From contig CAAGEG010000069.1 of the NCBI GenBank assembly GCA_900768785.1, positions 1 to 48,363 of the forward strand: a stretch of DNA of 48,363 nt, given 5' to 3'. A program made the translations under genes and the position numbers. Source of the DNA: an uncultured Prevotella sp. GTDB lineage: Bacteria > Bacteroidota > Bacteroidia > Bacteroidales > Bacteroidaceae. Below are positions 19,201 through 28,900 of the stretch, one piece after another. Positions within the stretch are counted from its first letter, which is position 1. Each line of letters begins with the position of its first letter. The notes below the pieces were generated by a model. It was given only the letters and a program-made list of their open reading frames with translations, was not told the origin of the DNA and made no database searches.

Positions 19201-19397
19201 ATAGCTTGAAGATCAGCAACTATTCCTTCATCTGTTACACATCCATACATCCAATACCAAAAAGTCCATGGGGATGTTGTTTCAGGTGGGGACATAAAGC
19301 TATTATACCACTCAGGGAGCGGCTCTTTATTCGTATTTTGTGAATACGCATGCATACTGATGATGCAAATGAGTAACGATATAAATATATTTTTCAT
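16263..19397 (-). CDS. Secreted alpha-L-rhamnosidase, GH106
   Basis: 1044 residues; signal peptide 1-19 (ends AYSQ). Cleaves alpha-L-rhamnose from pectic or arabinogalactan side chains. The GH106 N-terminus is clear (PWTFWYWMYGCVTDEGI, TIM-barrel strand 1). A discoidin-like sandwich lies about 195-280. Candidate catalytic pair: Glu428 in VDSWECGSQNW and Glu560 in IIQAEGFTE. Their 132-residue spacing equals that of the catalytic glutamates reported for B. thetaiotaomicron BT0986 (461 and 593, from memory), supporting the assignment. The C-terminus (about 940-1044) is a jelly-roll carbohydrate-binding domain. A long inverted repeat precedes the gene at 19436-19477. Confidence 0.9.
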   Translation of the reverse strand: MKNIFISLLICIISMHAYSQNTNKEPLPEWYNSFMSPPETTSPWTFWYWMYGCVTDEGIVADLQAMRNAGIAGFYLMPIKDTSDGKQYNGTARQLSPDWWKRIDKVYSTADSLGLQMGIHFSDGFALGGGPWITSEESMQKVVWTDTIISGGKQTLRLKTPKANNDFYEDIALYAYPTIYNDNRKPKASVDFPYKSSQPCDIIMSYDAPYTLRSVQIITGGNNYQAHRFKVYASDNGIDYRFIREISPARQGWQNTDAHATYAIPATTARYFKFHWTPEGSDPGSEDMDAAKWKPNLKIGNIIMGSEPIIDGYEGKSGVVWRVSKSFDIAEEECVPSERILNLTTRLSQNGEITITLPKGRWHLLRMGHTSTGHTNATGGGARGLECDKFSRNAIKKQLNNWFAAIYKHAPADVAQRVLTRLHVDSWECGSQNWSDNFAQEFKSRRGYDLTSWLPLYAGVPINSSAKSETVLRDIRQTIAELINDIFFDEMEKGAKQYGVKLSCECVAPTMVSDGLLHYNHADYPMGEFWLNSPTHDKPNDMLDAISGAHIYGKNIIQAEGFTEIRGTWDEHPGMLKPLLDRNYCLGINNIVYHVNTHNPWLDKAPGMTLDGIGTFFQRDNTWWKEMPAFNSYIQRCQALLQYGYPVVDIAVYTGDETPRRSILPERLVTSLPGLFGQEAIEKEEKRLANVGQPLEVSPVGVTHTANMTKADTWTNPLRGYQYDSFNRDALNNSHIEKGVLVTANGMKYNTLVIPQARKMNPNRIVTCWNLIDSLENSGLKVIRETWKQEDLSSLGISRDAVLPDGIAFTHRKAKDADIYFLSNQSNIDKTFPLQFRDKREYCYLADAVTGDVYYASDDITLLAGASLFCIYSDTKISNLKEPFDTKRGQTTPLNCGKWTVTFDKNDITLVLNTLSSWSNNEDNKIKYYSGHAVYSNSFKYKGKKGNKVLLDLGEVKDIATVYINDINCGTIWTTPYQTDITHAIKKGKNTIRIEVVNTWANALLGKDNGTPPFEGIWTNGKYRRADKQPIPAGLLGPINIIHM

Positions 19398-19435
19398 AAT
19401 GACTCTAAAAAGGGATATTTCCTATGTGAATTAGC

Positions 19436-19477
19436 AATATGAGCAAATCAATATTTAAATATTGACTTGCACATATT
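19436..19477. repeat. 42-bp near-perfect inverted repeat between GH2 and GH106
   Basis: Arms of 21 bp meet with no spacer at 19456/19457; the central 18 bp TCAATATTTAAATATTGA are a perfect palindrome and only two of the 21 outer pairs mismatch. It fills half of the 84-nt gap. As RNA it would form a strong hairpin 5 nt after the GH2 stop, but no T-run follows, so it looks like an intercistronic processing/stability element or a protein site rather than a standard terminator. Confidence 0.75.
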
Positions 19478-19481
19478 ATGT

Positions 19482-22370
19482 TTAGTCAAATCGGAATGTT
19501 ACCTCGCCTATATGTTTTCCTCTTACCCATACAGCTTGCGCTGAAGGTCCATTAAGGTCAGTGGTGTTTACTTTGTTTCGTACAGCAGGTATGACTTGCA
19601 TGAAACTAATACCGGTCTCTGGAAGTGTGTAAAGTAAACGATCGCGACCGTCACGTGGTTGGAATACTCCTACATATTCGGTATCGTCTGCAGGTTTCAT
19701 CGTAATAGTGCCGTTGTTTGTTCCTATTTTCATCCATTGTACACCGGCAAAATATCCCTTAAACTCTGGATATTCAAAACTCTCTCCCGGTATAGGGTCG
19801 TTATAATCATTACTCCAAACACCAAGTTGTGGACCATGAAGACGGTTTTTCCATACACGATAAGGTCCATAACCTAACCATTGCTTGTTCTTAACATCAC
19901 CTTCTGGCATGTCGAATTTAATACCCATAAGATCTACAACACCATTAAAGTTGTATGAATATACCAAACGAGCGGTACCATTTGGTGCTATGTGCCATTC
20001 AGCCTTCTCTAAAGAGCCGAGACGATAGCTTGCTGTAACAATAAGCGTGTCGTTTTCTCCTTCTTTTGCCGTAAGTTTGTCAAATACACCTTGATCTTCA
20101 TATTCGGTATATGTGGTTTTTTTCTTTTCTGCTTCGCTATCATCGTGATTGTAAAATTGGTCAAAAGAGCGGTCACTTCTGCGATAAGCAAAGAAGCGAG
20201 GACCATTACCAAATTTATATTCTCCATTAATGGTTTTTACGGATTGCAGAGTTCCGTCTTTTGTAGAGAATGTAAACGTGGTTCCATCAGCATTTACAAC
20301 ACCATCGGAATAAGTAGGACAAGGTTTTCGCATCCTGTTCTCTTTATGAGCTAAAATGTCATAATTGGTATCATTCATCTTAAATACCCATGTAAATATT
20401 TCCATTCCGGTATTGTCTGTTGCTTTTACAGTTAAAGCTTCTGCATCTTTTGGAGCCGGACCTATCTGTATTGAACCTTTCTGACCGGGTGCAATATCAA
20501 GACCTTTTATGGTTTTAGATGTAATTATTTGGCTCCCATTTGCATCAAATTTAACAAAAGAGCAATCAAAACGTACATCTTTTAAAGAAAGGAAATCATA
20601 GCGGTTTTCAATAATTATATTACCTCCTTTAAAACCCGAATAAGGATAAGTCTGCGAACAGCCTCCATTTTCAAGAAGCAGTTTCTCGTTTTGTCCACCT
20701 AATGTTACTTGTACGGGACTCCAAATTTGTTTTACCGTATAATAACTACCTTCTTTTTCATGATGAGGACCTACTATTCCATCTGCACCATAGTTACCAA
20801 CGTTGTCAATCATGTTGTTTTGGTCCACGCGGACAACGCCCTCGTCAGCATATGCCCATATAAATCCGCCTGCGCATCTTGGCCATGAGCGCATAAGCTC
20901 CCAATAATCATAGAGCCCGGCACCTGCTCCTCCATCATAAAGCGCATGTAAAAATTCCGTAGGCATGAATATCTCAGGGCGACGCATATGTTCTTCGCTT
21001 TCTCCATAAGAGCGATAGTGCATTGTTTCATAACCTCCAAAATTTCCTTGTGGATGTAAAACCGGACGTTTTTGAATATCCCACTTATGGAATTCGCAGT
21101 TAAGTTCATCATTCCAGCCTTTCTCGTTCCCATTACTCCACCAAATTATAGATGGATGATTAACATCACGTGTTACCATCTCTTTTACTAATTTCTGTCC
21201 GTTAATTGTTTCATGATGCCCATGCCAACCGCTTAGCTCACTCATAACATATAATCCAAGACTATCACAAGCATCATAGAAATCCGGGTCTGCAGGATAA
21301 TGTGAAAGACGTACAGAATTCATGTTCATGCTTTTTATGAGTTTTACATCCTCAATGTTTAGTTCTTTATTAAGAGTTCGGCCTGTTTCGGGCCAGAAAC
21401 TATGTCTGTTGACACCTCTGATATTTACTTTCTTGCCGTTAATATACAATCCGTCATTAAGACGAGTTTCTATTGTGCGGAAGCCAAACTTATCTTTTTC
21501 AATATGAAGTACTTTATCTTGAGCATCAATTAGTGCAAATTCAACTTTATAACGGTTTGGCGTTTCTGCTGTCCATAAGAGAGGGTTCTTGACTTTAAAT
21601 GAGATATCAGCATGGTCTGAGCCTGTACGAATGTCGGTTGTGTTTTCGGCAATCTTTTTATTATTAATATCCGATATTGTTGTACGAACTTTACCTCCCG
21701 CGAGAGTATGGTTTATTAAGACGTAAGCGTTAAAAGACCCATCGGCGCGTGCGTCAATAGCTGTTCGTTCTATGTTAATGGCAGGTTTGCAGACTATGAA
21801 AACAGGGCGGAAAATGCCTCCGAAGTTCCAATAGTCAGCTCTTCTTTCGGCAAGATTTACTCCTGCATTCTCGCTTTCTTTACTTACGGTTACTTCAAGG
21901 ATGTTTTTCTTGTTTCCAAAGAACACGCGATCTGTAACATCATAAGTAAAGCGATAGAATGCTCCTTGATGTATCGAGCCTGCTTTTCGCTTATTGATTT
22001 GAACTTTTGTATCTGTCATAGAGCCTTCAAAAACAAGGTCTATATGATGATTCGCCCATTCTTTGGGTAATGAAAATTCATACTTGTATAGTCCTTTCTC
22101 GTTGGCTACTCCTTCTGGAAAAGCTTTGCCGTAAAACTTCATACCATATTGATATGTACCAAAGCCTTGCAACTCCCAACAAGAAGGAACTCCTATTTTG
22201 GTCCATTTACCGGAATTGTTACCATCTGTACATTGAAAGTCCCATAGCACCATATCGTTACTACCTTTACCGCTTAGATATTGACGGTGTGTATACACAT
22301 CGTTTTGCGCAGATAAATCAGCTATTGATAGAAGCGCAAAGAATAAGGTTGAAATAGCAAGTTTTTTCAT
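19482..22370 (-). CDS. Secreted GH2 beta-glycosidase
   Basis: 962 residues, signal peptide 1-21 (ends LSAQ). Retaining exo-beta-glycosidase with the GH2 order: sugar-binding jelly roll (about 40-195), Ig-like domain (about 200-295), TIM barrel (about 300-560), then a long C-terminal beta region. General acid Glu416 in WWSNGNEKGW; nucleophile Glu472 in MPTEFLHA. The usual SEYAHAMGN nucleophile context is altered, so specificity other than beta-galactosidase is possible (beta-galacturonidase, glucuronidase or arabinosidase activity is known in GH2). Lies 113 nt after the LacZ-like gene and before GH106. Confidence 0.88.
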   Translation of the reverse strand: MKKLAISTLFFALLSIADLSAQNDVYTHRQYLSGKGSNDMVLWDFQCTDGNNSGKWTKIGVPSCWELQGFGTYQYGMKFYGKAFPEGVANEKGLYKYEFSLPKEWANHHIDLVFEGSMTDTKVQINKRKAGSIHQGAFYRFTYDVTDRVFFGNKKNILEVTVSKESENAGVNLAERRADYWNFGGIFRPVFIVCKPAINIERTAIDARADGSFNAYVLINHTLAGGKVRTTISDINNKKIAENTTDIRTGSDHADISFKVKNPLLWTAETPNRYKVEFALIDAQDKVLHIEKDKFGFRTIETRLNDGLYINGKKVNIRGVNRHSFWPETGRTLNKELNIEDVKLIKSMNMNSVRLSHYPADPDFYDACDSLGLYVMSELSGWHGHHETINGQKLVKEMVTRDVNHPSIIWWSNGNEKGWNDELNCEFHKWDIQKRPVLHPQGNFGGYETMHYRSYGESEEHMRRPEIFMPTEFLHALYDGGAGAGLYDYWELMRSWPRCAGGFIWAYADEGVVRVDQNNMIDNVGNYGADGIVGPHHEKEGSYYTVKQIWSPVQVTLGGQNEKLLLENGGCSQTYPYSGFKGGNIIIENRYDFLSLKDVRFDCSFVKFDANGSQIITSKTIKGLDIAPGQKGSIQIGPAPKDAEALTVKATDNTGMEIFTWVFKMNDTNYDILAHKENRMRKPCPTYSDGVVNADGTTFTFSTKDGTLQSVKTINGEYKFGNGPRFFAYRRSDRSFDQFYNHDDSEAEKKKTTYTEYEDQGVFDKLTAKEGENDTLIVTASYRLGSLEKAEWHIAPNGTARLVYSYNFNGVVDLMGIKFDMPEGDVKNKQWLGYGPYRVWKNRLHGPQLGVWSNDYNDPIPGESFEYPEFKGYFAGVQWMKIGTNNGTITMKPADDTEYVGVFQPRDGRDRLLYTLPETGISFMQVIPAVRNKVNTTDLNGPSAQAVWVRGKHIGEVTFRFD

Positions 22371-22409
22371 ATCTTGATAATTTTTATTGTTCTATTTGTT
22401 TTTATTGCC

Positions 22410-22450
22410 ATATTGTTGCTTGTTGAGAAGCGATGCTTGTATAACAATAT
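22410..22450. repeat. Intercistronic hairpin between two GH2 genes
   Basis: ATATTGTT (22410-22417) pairs with AACAATAT (22443-22450) around a 25-nt loop that itself holds GCTT/AAGC. It lies in the 113-nt gap after the LacZ-like gene. Confidence 0.35.
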
Positions 22451-22483
22451 ATTGAATTATGTCGTTCGTTTAAGATTTTTGTT

Positions 22484-25400
22484 TTATTTAATCTTTGTAA
22501 ATCGTATGTGAAGAGTATGCTTTTGTTGTGGTATTGAATATTTGGTAAGCACACCAGGACCACAACTGCTGTTGCCAAGTCCCATAACTGCAGCATTTAT
22601 ATTAAGATATATATTGTTTCCTGCTACAAGTTCACAATCGTGTTTCGTATTAGATAATTGTTGGGTTGAATAGGGTAGGGCTGAGAAAGAGAATAATTTC
22701 CCGTTTTCTGCTGTTATCATCCAGCCTGCTCCTCGTTTGTCTGTAATGGTTAGCATAGATGTCTGTTCATGGTTACCACTATCTTGAGGACGGGGATAGT
22801 GTATGTATTCATCCTTAATCTTACTATTCCACATGGCTATATATGATGATTCAAGCCTGTCAGGATAGCTGTCATAAGGTCCCATACCATACCAGGAAAC
22901 GTTTTCAAACCGTTCGGGTAAGACAAAGGTGTTACCGAGACAAGGTATCGGAGGTAGCTCTCCATTAGGTGTATAAGTGGCTTTAAAATCTATGGCTCCG
23001 CTATCATCCATCGTTATAATATAGTCTGTTGTAATACTACCTTTGGTATATATACATGCTATACTCTGTTTTGCGGTAATAGTACCATCTGTATTTGTTG
23101 TTATAGACAAAGGAGATGTCGTTTGAATTTCGGGAGCATCAAACGAGTTATTCTTCCAATCTTTGGCAATCCAGTTGCCAAACCCCTTGTCGTTATCTGT
23201 TGGTGCGCGGAAGAAACGTGGCTGTATTATAGATATCCATTCCTTTAATGCTGTCTCGTTTACATTTTTACTTCGTTTCATTTCTCCTTTACGGAAAATT
23301 TTTGTCATGTTGTCGGCTATTACAATTTGCTTGAAACAAATCTCGTGTCCGGCATTTGCCCATGATGTGTTTTCTGACAATTGAATAGAAACGTTATATC
23401 TAATATCTTTACCTTTTGTGAGATTTATTTTTGAAAGTTGGGGCTCTATGTTCGTGGAGAGACAATCCAACAAGTTTCCTCCAATATTTTCTTGAGTTGT
23501 AGTCAAGTCGCTTAGAGACATGATTCCGTGTTTTGTTGTCTTTCCGTTTTCTGTAATGTTCCATAAAACACGATATTTACTAATGTCTGTATGCTCGTCA
23601 AGTTTCACAAAGCGTAGGCTCCCATCGGAATAATCTATTCTTATCGGTGAATAGACTTGTTTTACTTCAAAGTATTTTGGCGTAGTTTTTCTGTCTGAAG
23701 ATACAATACCTTTAACGCAAAAGGCTCCAAGATTGGGCACATCTCCAAAGTCTCCACCATATGCAGTCATGGTTTTCCCGTCTTTTGTCTTTTTGAAAAT
23801 ACCTTCATCTGCCCATTCCCAGATAAATCCGCCAAGCATTCGCGGATTGCTATATATTTCTTTCCAATAATCGTTAAAGTTACCGAGAGCGTTACCCATA
23901 GCGTGAGCATATTCGCTTGTAAGAACAGGACGATTGTCGTTATCTTTTTCCGCTATTTCAAGCAGACGTTCCCAACGAGCATTTTCCGGGCGTTCCATGT
24001 TGTTGTCTTTTACTCCGGGATTGAGATAATCATCTTTTACACGCGGATAAAAACGACTTATCATATCAACAGTTGCAGGGTCTTTGCTATCAGGACCTTG
24101 AGCTCCCTCATAATGTATGAAACGTGTAGGGTCAAATTCTTTAACCCAAGCTCCGGTAGCTGCAAAATTAGGTCCCCAACCAGACTCGTTGCCAAGAGAC
24201 CAACATACTACACACGGATGGTTCCTGTCACGTATTGCCATGCGTTGTGTCCTATCCATGAATGCTGCAGCCCATGTCGGGTCACTCGCAAGTTTACCTC
24301 TAAGTCCGTGTTCTTCAATATCAGCTTCATCCATAACGTATATTCCATACTCATCACATAATTCATACCAACGAGGGTCGTTGGGGTAATGACATGTACG
24401 CACGGAATTGATATTACATTGCTTCATTAGCTTTATATCACGAAGCATTTGCTGTTCTGTTACAACTTTGCCTGTTATGGGGTCCATTTCATGGCGATTA
24501 ACTCCACGAAAACGTACTTGTTTGCCATTAACAAGAAATCTGCCGTCTTTAATTTCAAGGCGTCTGAAACCTACCTTTGTTTCTATGTTCTCTAATGTGT
24601 TGCCTGAGTTATCGCAAAGAGATAGTCGCAAGGTATAAAGATATGGATGTTCTGCTGACCATTTCTTTGGATTTTGTATGTTAGCTCTTAGCCAGCCGAA
24701 TGTTGCATAGCCTCTTTGTGGTGTGCGTTGATTAAGAAGTTTTCCTTTATTGTCAAGATTGAGCATGGTTGCTGCATCTTGTTTTAAAATGCTGTCAAGA
24801 ACTTCATTCCCTTCTGCATCATAGAGCATGGCTTGAACATGGTAGCCTTCGCCGCGTTGACCTTCAATAACAGATAGCTGAGGGTCTATTAGTAATGTGG
24901 CATTTTCATAATTGTCGTCTAACAGAGTACGCACGCCAAAGTCTGATATGCGTATTTTGGGTGTGGCATATAGATATATGCTTCTATGAATACCTGCTAA
25001 ACGCCACATGTCTTGATCTTCAAGATAGCTGCCGTCTGAATATTTCAATACTTTAAGAGCTATAAGATTTGTTCCTTCTTTCAAATATGGAGTTAGACGA
25101 AATTCCGCCGGTTCCATGCTGCCTTGCGAATATCCCACTTCAATACCATTTATAAAAATGTAGAATGCACTTGAAACAGAGCCGAAATGTATATATATTT
25201 CTTTGTCTTTCCATTGGCTTGGAATAGCGAAAGTTCGTCTATAACATGCGGTAGGATTGCGCTCTATGTATGAAGTGTAGGTCTTTTTCGGTTCTTTCAT
25301 CACATACGGAGGAGCTATTTTGAATGTATATCCGGAACTGCTGTATATAGGTGTTCCGTAACCATTCATTTCCCAGTCTGCAGGAACAGGGAAATCGGTC

Positions 25401-25762
25401 CATTCGTTATCGTTAAATGAAGGAAGGAAAAAATTGTCGGGCTGCTCGTATGGCGTTTTTGTCCAATTAAATTTCCACATCCCATCTAATGAAACTTGCA
25501 TGTCTCCTTTTCTTATTTGATATGGAACGAACGAAGCCCTTGCCTTTTCTCTGTTTTTCCCAATAATATACTGGTTTTGCCAATCACACGATATGGCATC
25601 ATAACCATTGGTCTTGCTTTTATCTTCCGAGCTTTTATTTATTGAGCTTTTATTAGAAGAATTGCTCGAAGCATATGTATATGTCGTAAAAGCAGAAACA
25701 ACAATTATTCCGATAATGGTAATGAGTCTGCCATTTATTTTGTCAGATTGTGATGCTATCAT
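22484..25762 (-). CDS. Secreted LacZ-type GH2 beta-galactosidase
   Basis: 1092 residues. The N-terminus has a hydrophobic export segment (about 13-30) followed by a Ser/Lys/Asn-rich linker (32-52), then the five-domain LacZ architecture: jelly roll (about 85-270), Ig domain, TIM barrel (about 400-700), Ig domain, and a C-terminal beta-galactosidase small-chain domain. General acid Glu526 in WSLGNESGWG; nucleophile Glu617 in LTSEYAHAMGN, both in canonical context. The TIM-barrel strand FRGVNRHEMDP is also standard. Beta-1,x-linked galactose is the most likely substrate, which would fit galactan or arabinogalactan side chains. The upstream gap holds the tandem array at 25819. Confidence 0.9.
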   Translation of the reverse strand: MIASQSDKINGRLITIIGIIVVSAFTTYTYASSNSSNKSSINKSSEDKSKTNGYDAISCDWQNQYIIGKNREKARASFVPYQIRKGDMQVSLDGMWKFNWTKTPYEQPDNFFLPSFNDNEWTDFPVPADWEMNGYGTPIYSSSGYTFKIAPPYVMKEPKKTYTSYIERNPTACYRRTFAIPSQWKDKEIYIHFGSVSSAFYIFINGIEVGYSQGSMEPAEFRLTPYLKEGTNLIALKVLKYSDGSYLEDQDMWRLAGIHRSIYLYATPKIRISDFGVRTLLDDNYENATLLIDPQLSVIEGQRGEGYHVQAMLYDAEGNEVLDSILKQDAATMLNLDNKGKLLNQRTPQRGYATFGWLRANIQNPKKWSAEHPYLYTLRLSLCDNSGNTLENIETKVGFRRLEIKDGRFLVNGKQVRFRGVNRHEMDPITGKVVTEQQMLRDIKLMKQCNINSVRTCHYPNDPRWYELCDEYGIYVMDEADIEEHGLRGKLASDPTWAAAFMDRTQRMAIRDRNHPCVVCWSLGNESGWGPNFAATGAWVKEFDPTRFIHYEGAQGPDSKDPATVDMISRFYPRVKDDYLNPGVKDNNMERPENARWERLLEIAEKDNDNRPVLTSEYAHAMGNALGNFNDYWKEIYSNPRMLGGFIWEWADEGIFKKTKDGKTMTAYGGDFGDVPNLGAFCVKGIVSSDRKTTPKYFEVKQVYSPIRIDYSDGSLRFVKLDEHTDISKYRVLWNITENGKTTKHGIMSLSDLTTTQENIGGNLLDCLSTNIEPQLSKINLTKGKDIRYNVSIQLSENTSWANAGHEICFKQIVIADNMTKIFRKGEMKRSKNVNETALKEWISIIQPRFFRAPTDNDKGFGNWIAKDWKNNSFDAPEIQTTSPLSITTNTDGTITAKQSIACIYTKGSITTDYIITMDDSGAIDFKATYTPNGELPPIPCLGNTFVLPERFENVSWYGMGPYDSYPDRLESSYIAMWNSKIKDEYIHYPRPQDSGNHEQTSMLTITDKRGAGWMITAENGKLFSFSALPYSTQQLSNTKHDCELVAGNNIYLNINAAVMGLGNSSCGPGVLTKYSIPQQKHTLHIRFTKIK

Positions 25763-25818
25763 ATCTTGAAGATTAATATGTTAAATACTTAGACAATTTA
25801 TTCATACGATTTATAACA

Positions 25819-25906
25819 GCTAAACATAGTGTTTACGAGTGCTAAACATAGTGTTTACGAGTACTAAACATAGTGTTTACGAGTACTAAACATAGTGTTT
25901 ATGAAT
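25819..25906. repeat. Phased 22-bp palindromic repeat array B (four tandem copies)
   Basis: Four head-to-tail copies of exactly 22 bp at 25819, 25841, 25863 and 25885, almost identical. Each holds the imperfect palindrome AAACATAGTGTTT (cores at 25822, 25844, 25866, 25888). The array starts 2 nt beyond the GH43-like/GH2 stop codon (minus strand) and fills most of the 146-nt gap before the LacZ-like gene. It shares core form and period with the arrays at 9424 and 42788. Confidence 0.92.
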
Positions 25907-25908
25907 TG

Positions 25909-28900
25909 CTACTCTATGGTTAATTTGTCGAATATCATTTTTTCAATACCTTCACCTGTGATAGTTACTATGTAACTTCCTGCGTTAGTCTGAGAACCTG
26001 TTGTGATGCTTGTGTTGCGTCGTTTGGTCTTTTTCTCTGGAGTTTTAACGAAGATGATATCGTCTTCTTTGTAAACGACTCCATTTAAGTCGGTAATTTT
26101 TACGTGTAAAGTTCTCTCTTGTTCCGGATTGTAATAACGGAAGCGCAGAGCATATACCTTTGCCACTCCAACATTATAATTGAATGTGAGCACACCTTTC
26201 TTAAATATACCTTCCGCAGAGATGGAATTGTTGGTCTTTGGAGGCAGTAAACTATCAGGAGTATGTACAAGTTTGTCTTTCTCAAAGTTTTTCCATAGGT
26301 CTTTAATTACAGGATATGCAACAGCATCTTTAATGTCTTTTTTTGATGCAACGGCAATAGCTGATATTATAGCTTGCCCTGAATTGATTCTCGGGAAATC
26401 AATTTTTATTTCGTTACCATTATTCTTGATGTTTAACACACGCTTGTATGGACGACCATAACGAGATTGTCCCCAGAGGTCAAGATTGTGTATCAAGGTG
26501 CTATCATTAATGGCAATATCAAAGAGACGCAGTCCTTCATAGTCTGAAGTTTCGCAAGCTCCACGTCCATACCATGGCTCTATGAAATATAGTTCTATTC
26601 TATAGTCACCAGGTTCTGCCTTAAAACGATAAGACAACTCATGGCGTCCAAACCTTGAACTACGGAATAGCGGAGACGTAGCAATATAATTATTATATGT
26701 TTGGCTTGCTTGATAAGGGCTTGTTTCATTAGGGAATTTGTTCCCCCAAGACTTAGACCATACCGTATTGTCTTGATGCCAATTGGTTCCATACGCATCT
26801 GTGTATTCATCACCACCACAATTTATATTATAAATATAGTGGTATCCGTCAGCCGGTTTTAATATTGACTCGTCCCAATCTTTATATGTAGGAAGAGCAA
26901 TAGTATCTGTTGCCACAATTTTGCCTTTATGTAAAGCGGTTGCAACAAGCAAGTTCCCGTAAAGACTTACATTATACCATTTATATAAAGATGTGTTTTT
27001 GCTTTTCTTTTTTGTTTCGTTCCACTTGCCACAAGACAACTTTACACTCTCGCAATTACTATATACTCTAATGCTGTCTTTGATAATATTGGGTACAATA
27101 TATACCATAGGTTCCTTGTCGGCAGTAACATAGCGTGACTTATACATATAGTATGCATCTACCGGTTGCTCCCATGTCGTGAGAAGTCCTTTATGATTAA
27201 ATGGCCCAACCTTGTCAATCCTACGTAATGCCTCTTCAGGTTGTCTGCGTCCCGGATTGTCATGACTTTGTAAAACCCAAAGGAATTGTCCGCAAATGCT
27301 GTCTTTTACACTTTCTGCTAATTGACATTTCCTCTCTAATATATCACATTGCTTTTCTTCTGTATATCTTTCTCCTGTATGATTGCCTAATGTTCGCCAT
27401 GCTCCATATTCTCCATTCAGAAGTTGGTCATCGCTCTTAAGTTCATTAGCATAGTTCTCTATATTGCCTCCGTAGGTCCCGCTCCAATTTTGAACAACGT
27501 TCCAATCAGTCCCATCTCCACCATTACATGTGGTAATTAGCCTCATGCTGCCGCATGTGGGATCCATTTCGCGTATTATATCAGAACATTCTTTTGCAAA
27601 ATCCTTTGGAAGAGTACTCTCGTTCTGCAATCCCCATAACACGATTGACGGAGAATTGCGACGCTCTTTTACCCATTGTTTCAGGTGGCGTTTGAAACTT
27701 TCTTTAAATTGCGGCGTGTCATACCATATATGCGCAGAGAATTGAGGCCACCATAATAGTCCTTCACGGTCTATTAGTTCTTGATATTTCAAGTTGTGTG
27801 GCTGATGAGCATCTCTAAAAGCATTAAATCCCAAGTCTTTAACCTCTTTAATTCGGGCTTCTATTTGTTTGTCTGTGAAAGCATGGCTTTGACCAAACAG
27901 ATGCTCATATTCGCATACACCATTTATATATACGCCTTTTCCATTAAGCAAGAACCTTTTATCTCCGTCGTTACGAGTGAGAGGCCAAGAGCAAGTCTTC
28001 ACACCAAAAGGAGTAGCAACATCATCAACAGCCTTGTTGTTGCGTTTTATTATTGAATTAACACTATATAAATAAGGATTTTCCGGAGCCCATAGCTTCG
28101 GATTTTTAATAGCTGTTTTCTGGTGTAATATGCGTGTTTCTCCTCCGGCAAGGGTAATATTCTCTGTCAAACGAATGATTTGTTTGCCTCCGGCATCACA
28201 TATTTTATTAATAAAGCTTATTTCTGCAGGTTCCGAACCATAATTTTTAATCTCGGTATTTATGTATATACTATCTGCTTTTTGGTTGTTCCACACATGC
28301 ACTCCAAAGGGTTCAACCCTCACTTTGTCGGTAACTTCCAACACAACAGGGCGGAATATGCCAAATGGTTGAGAGCCTTCGCTAAATCCCCATTCTGAAC
28401 TACAACCTCCACATACCCACGGCATGTCTGTTATTCCTTCAGGATGAGAGACTCTAACCTCTATGTTGTTTTCAGCTCCTTTTTTTATTGCATTGGTAAC
28501 ATTAATGGTTTCTGTTGTGCGTCCTATATCATATCTGCCAAGTTTCTTGCCGTTTAGCAGAACTTCTGCATAGGTTCCAACACCCTCAAAACGAATGAAA
28601 AACTCTTTGTTCTCAAATTCCGGTACATTAAAAGATTTGCTGAATACAGCCTTACCATGAAGATTTCCATGCTCTTTCTGAAGAGCACCATAGTAGTCGT
28701 CAAGATTATAAGGAATATCTTTAATAAATTTGTTCTTCCCAAACTGTATTGTCCATTTGTCGTTCAAGTTTTGACAATACCTTTTGCCCACAGGATTAGG
28801 TGCTGGAAATGATACTTCGCTTAGTCCCATAGGTTTGCTTGTTGCCACAGCAATACCTCTTTGACCAGCTTTGTTTACAGCACAATAAAAATGATAAACC

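Noticed and set aside
25819..25906. CRISPR array
   Set aside because: The 22-bp copies are contiguous, with no unique spacers of about 30 bp, and no cas genes are present. The same applies to the arrays at 9424 and 42788.
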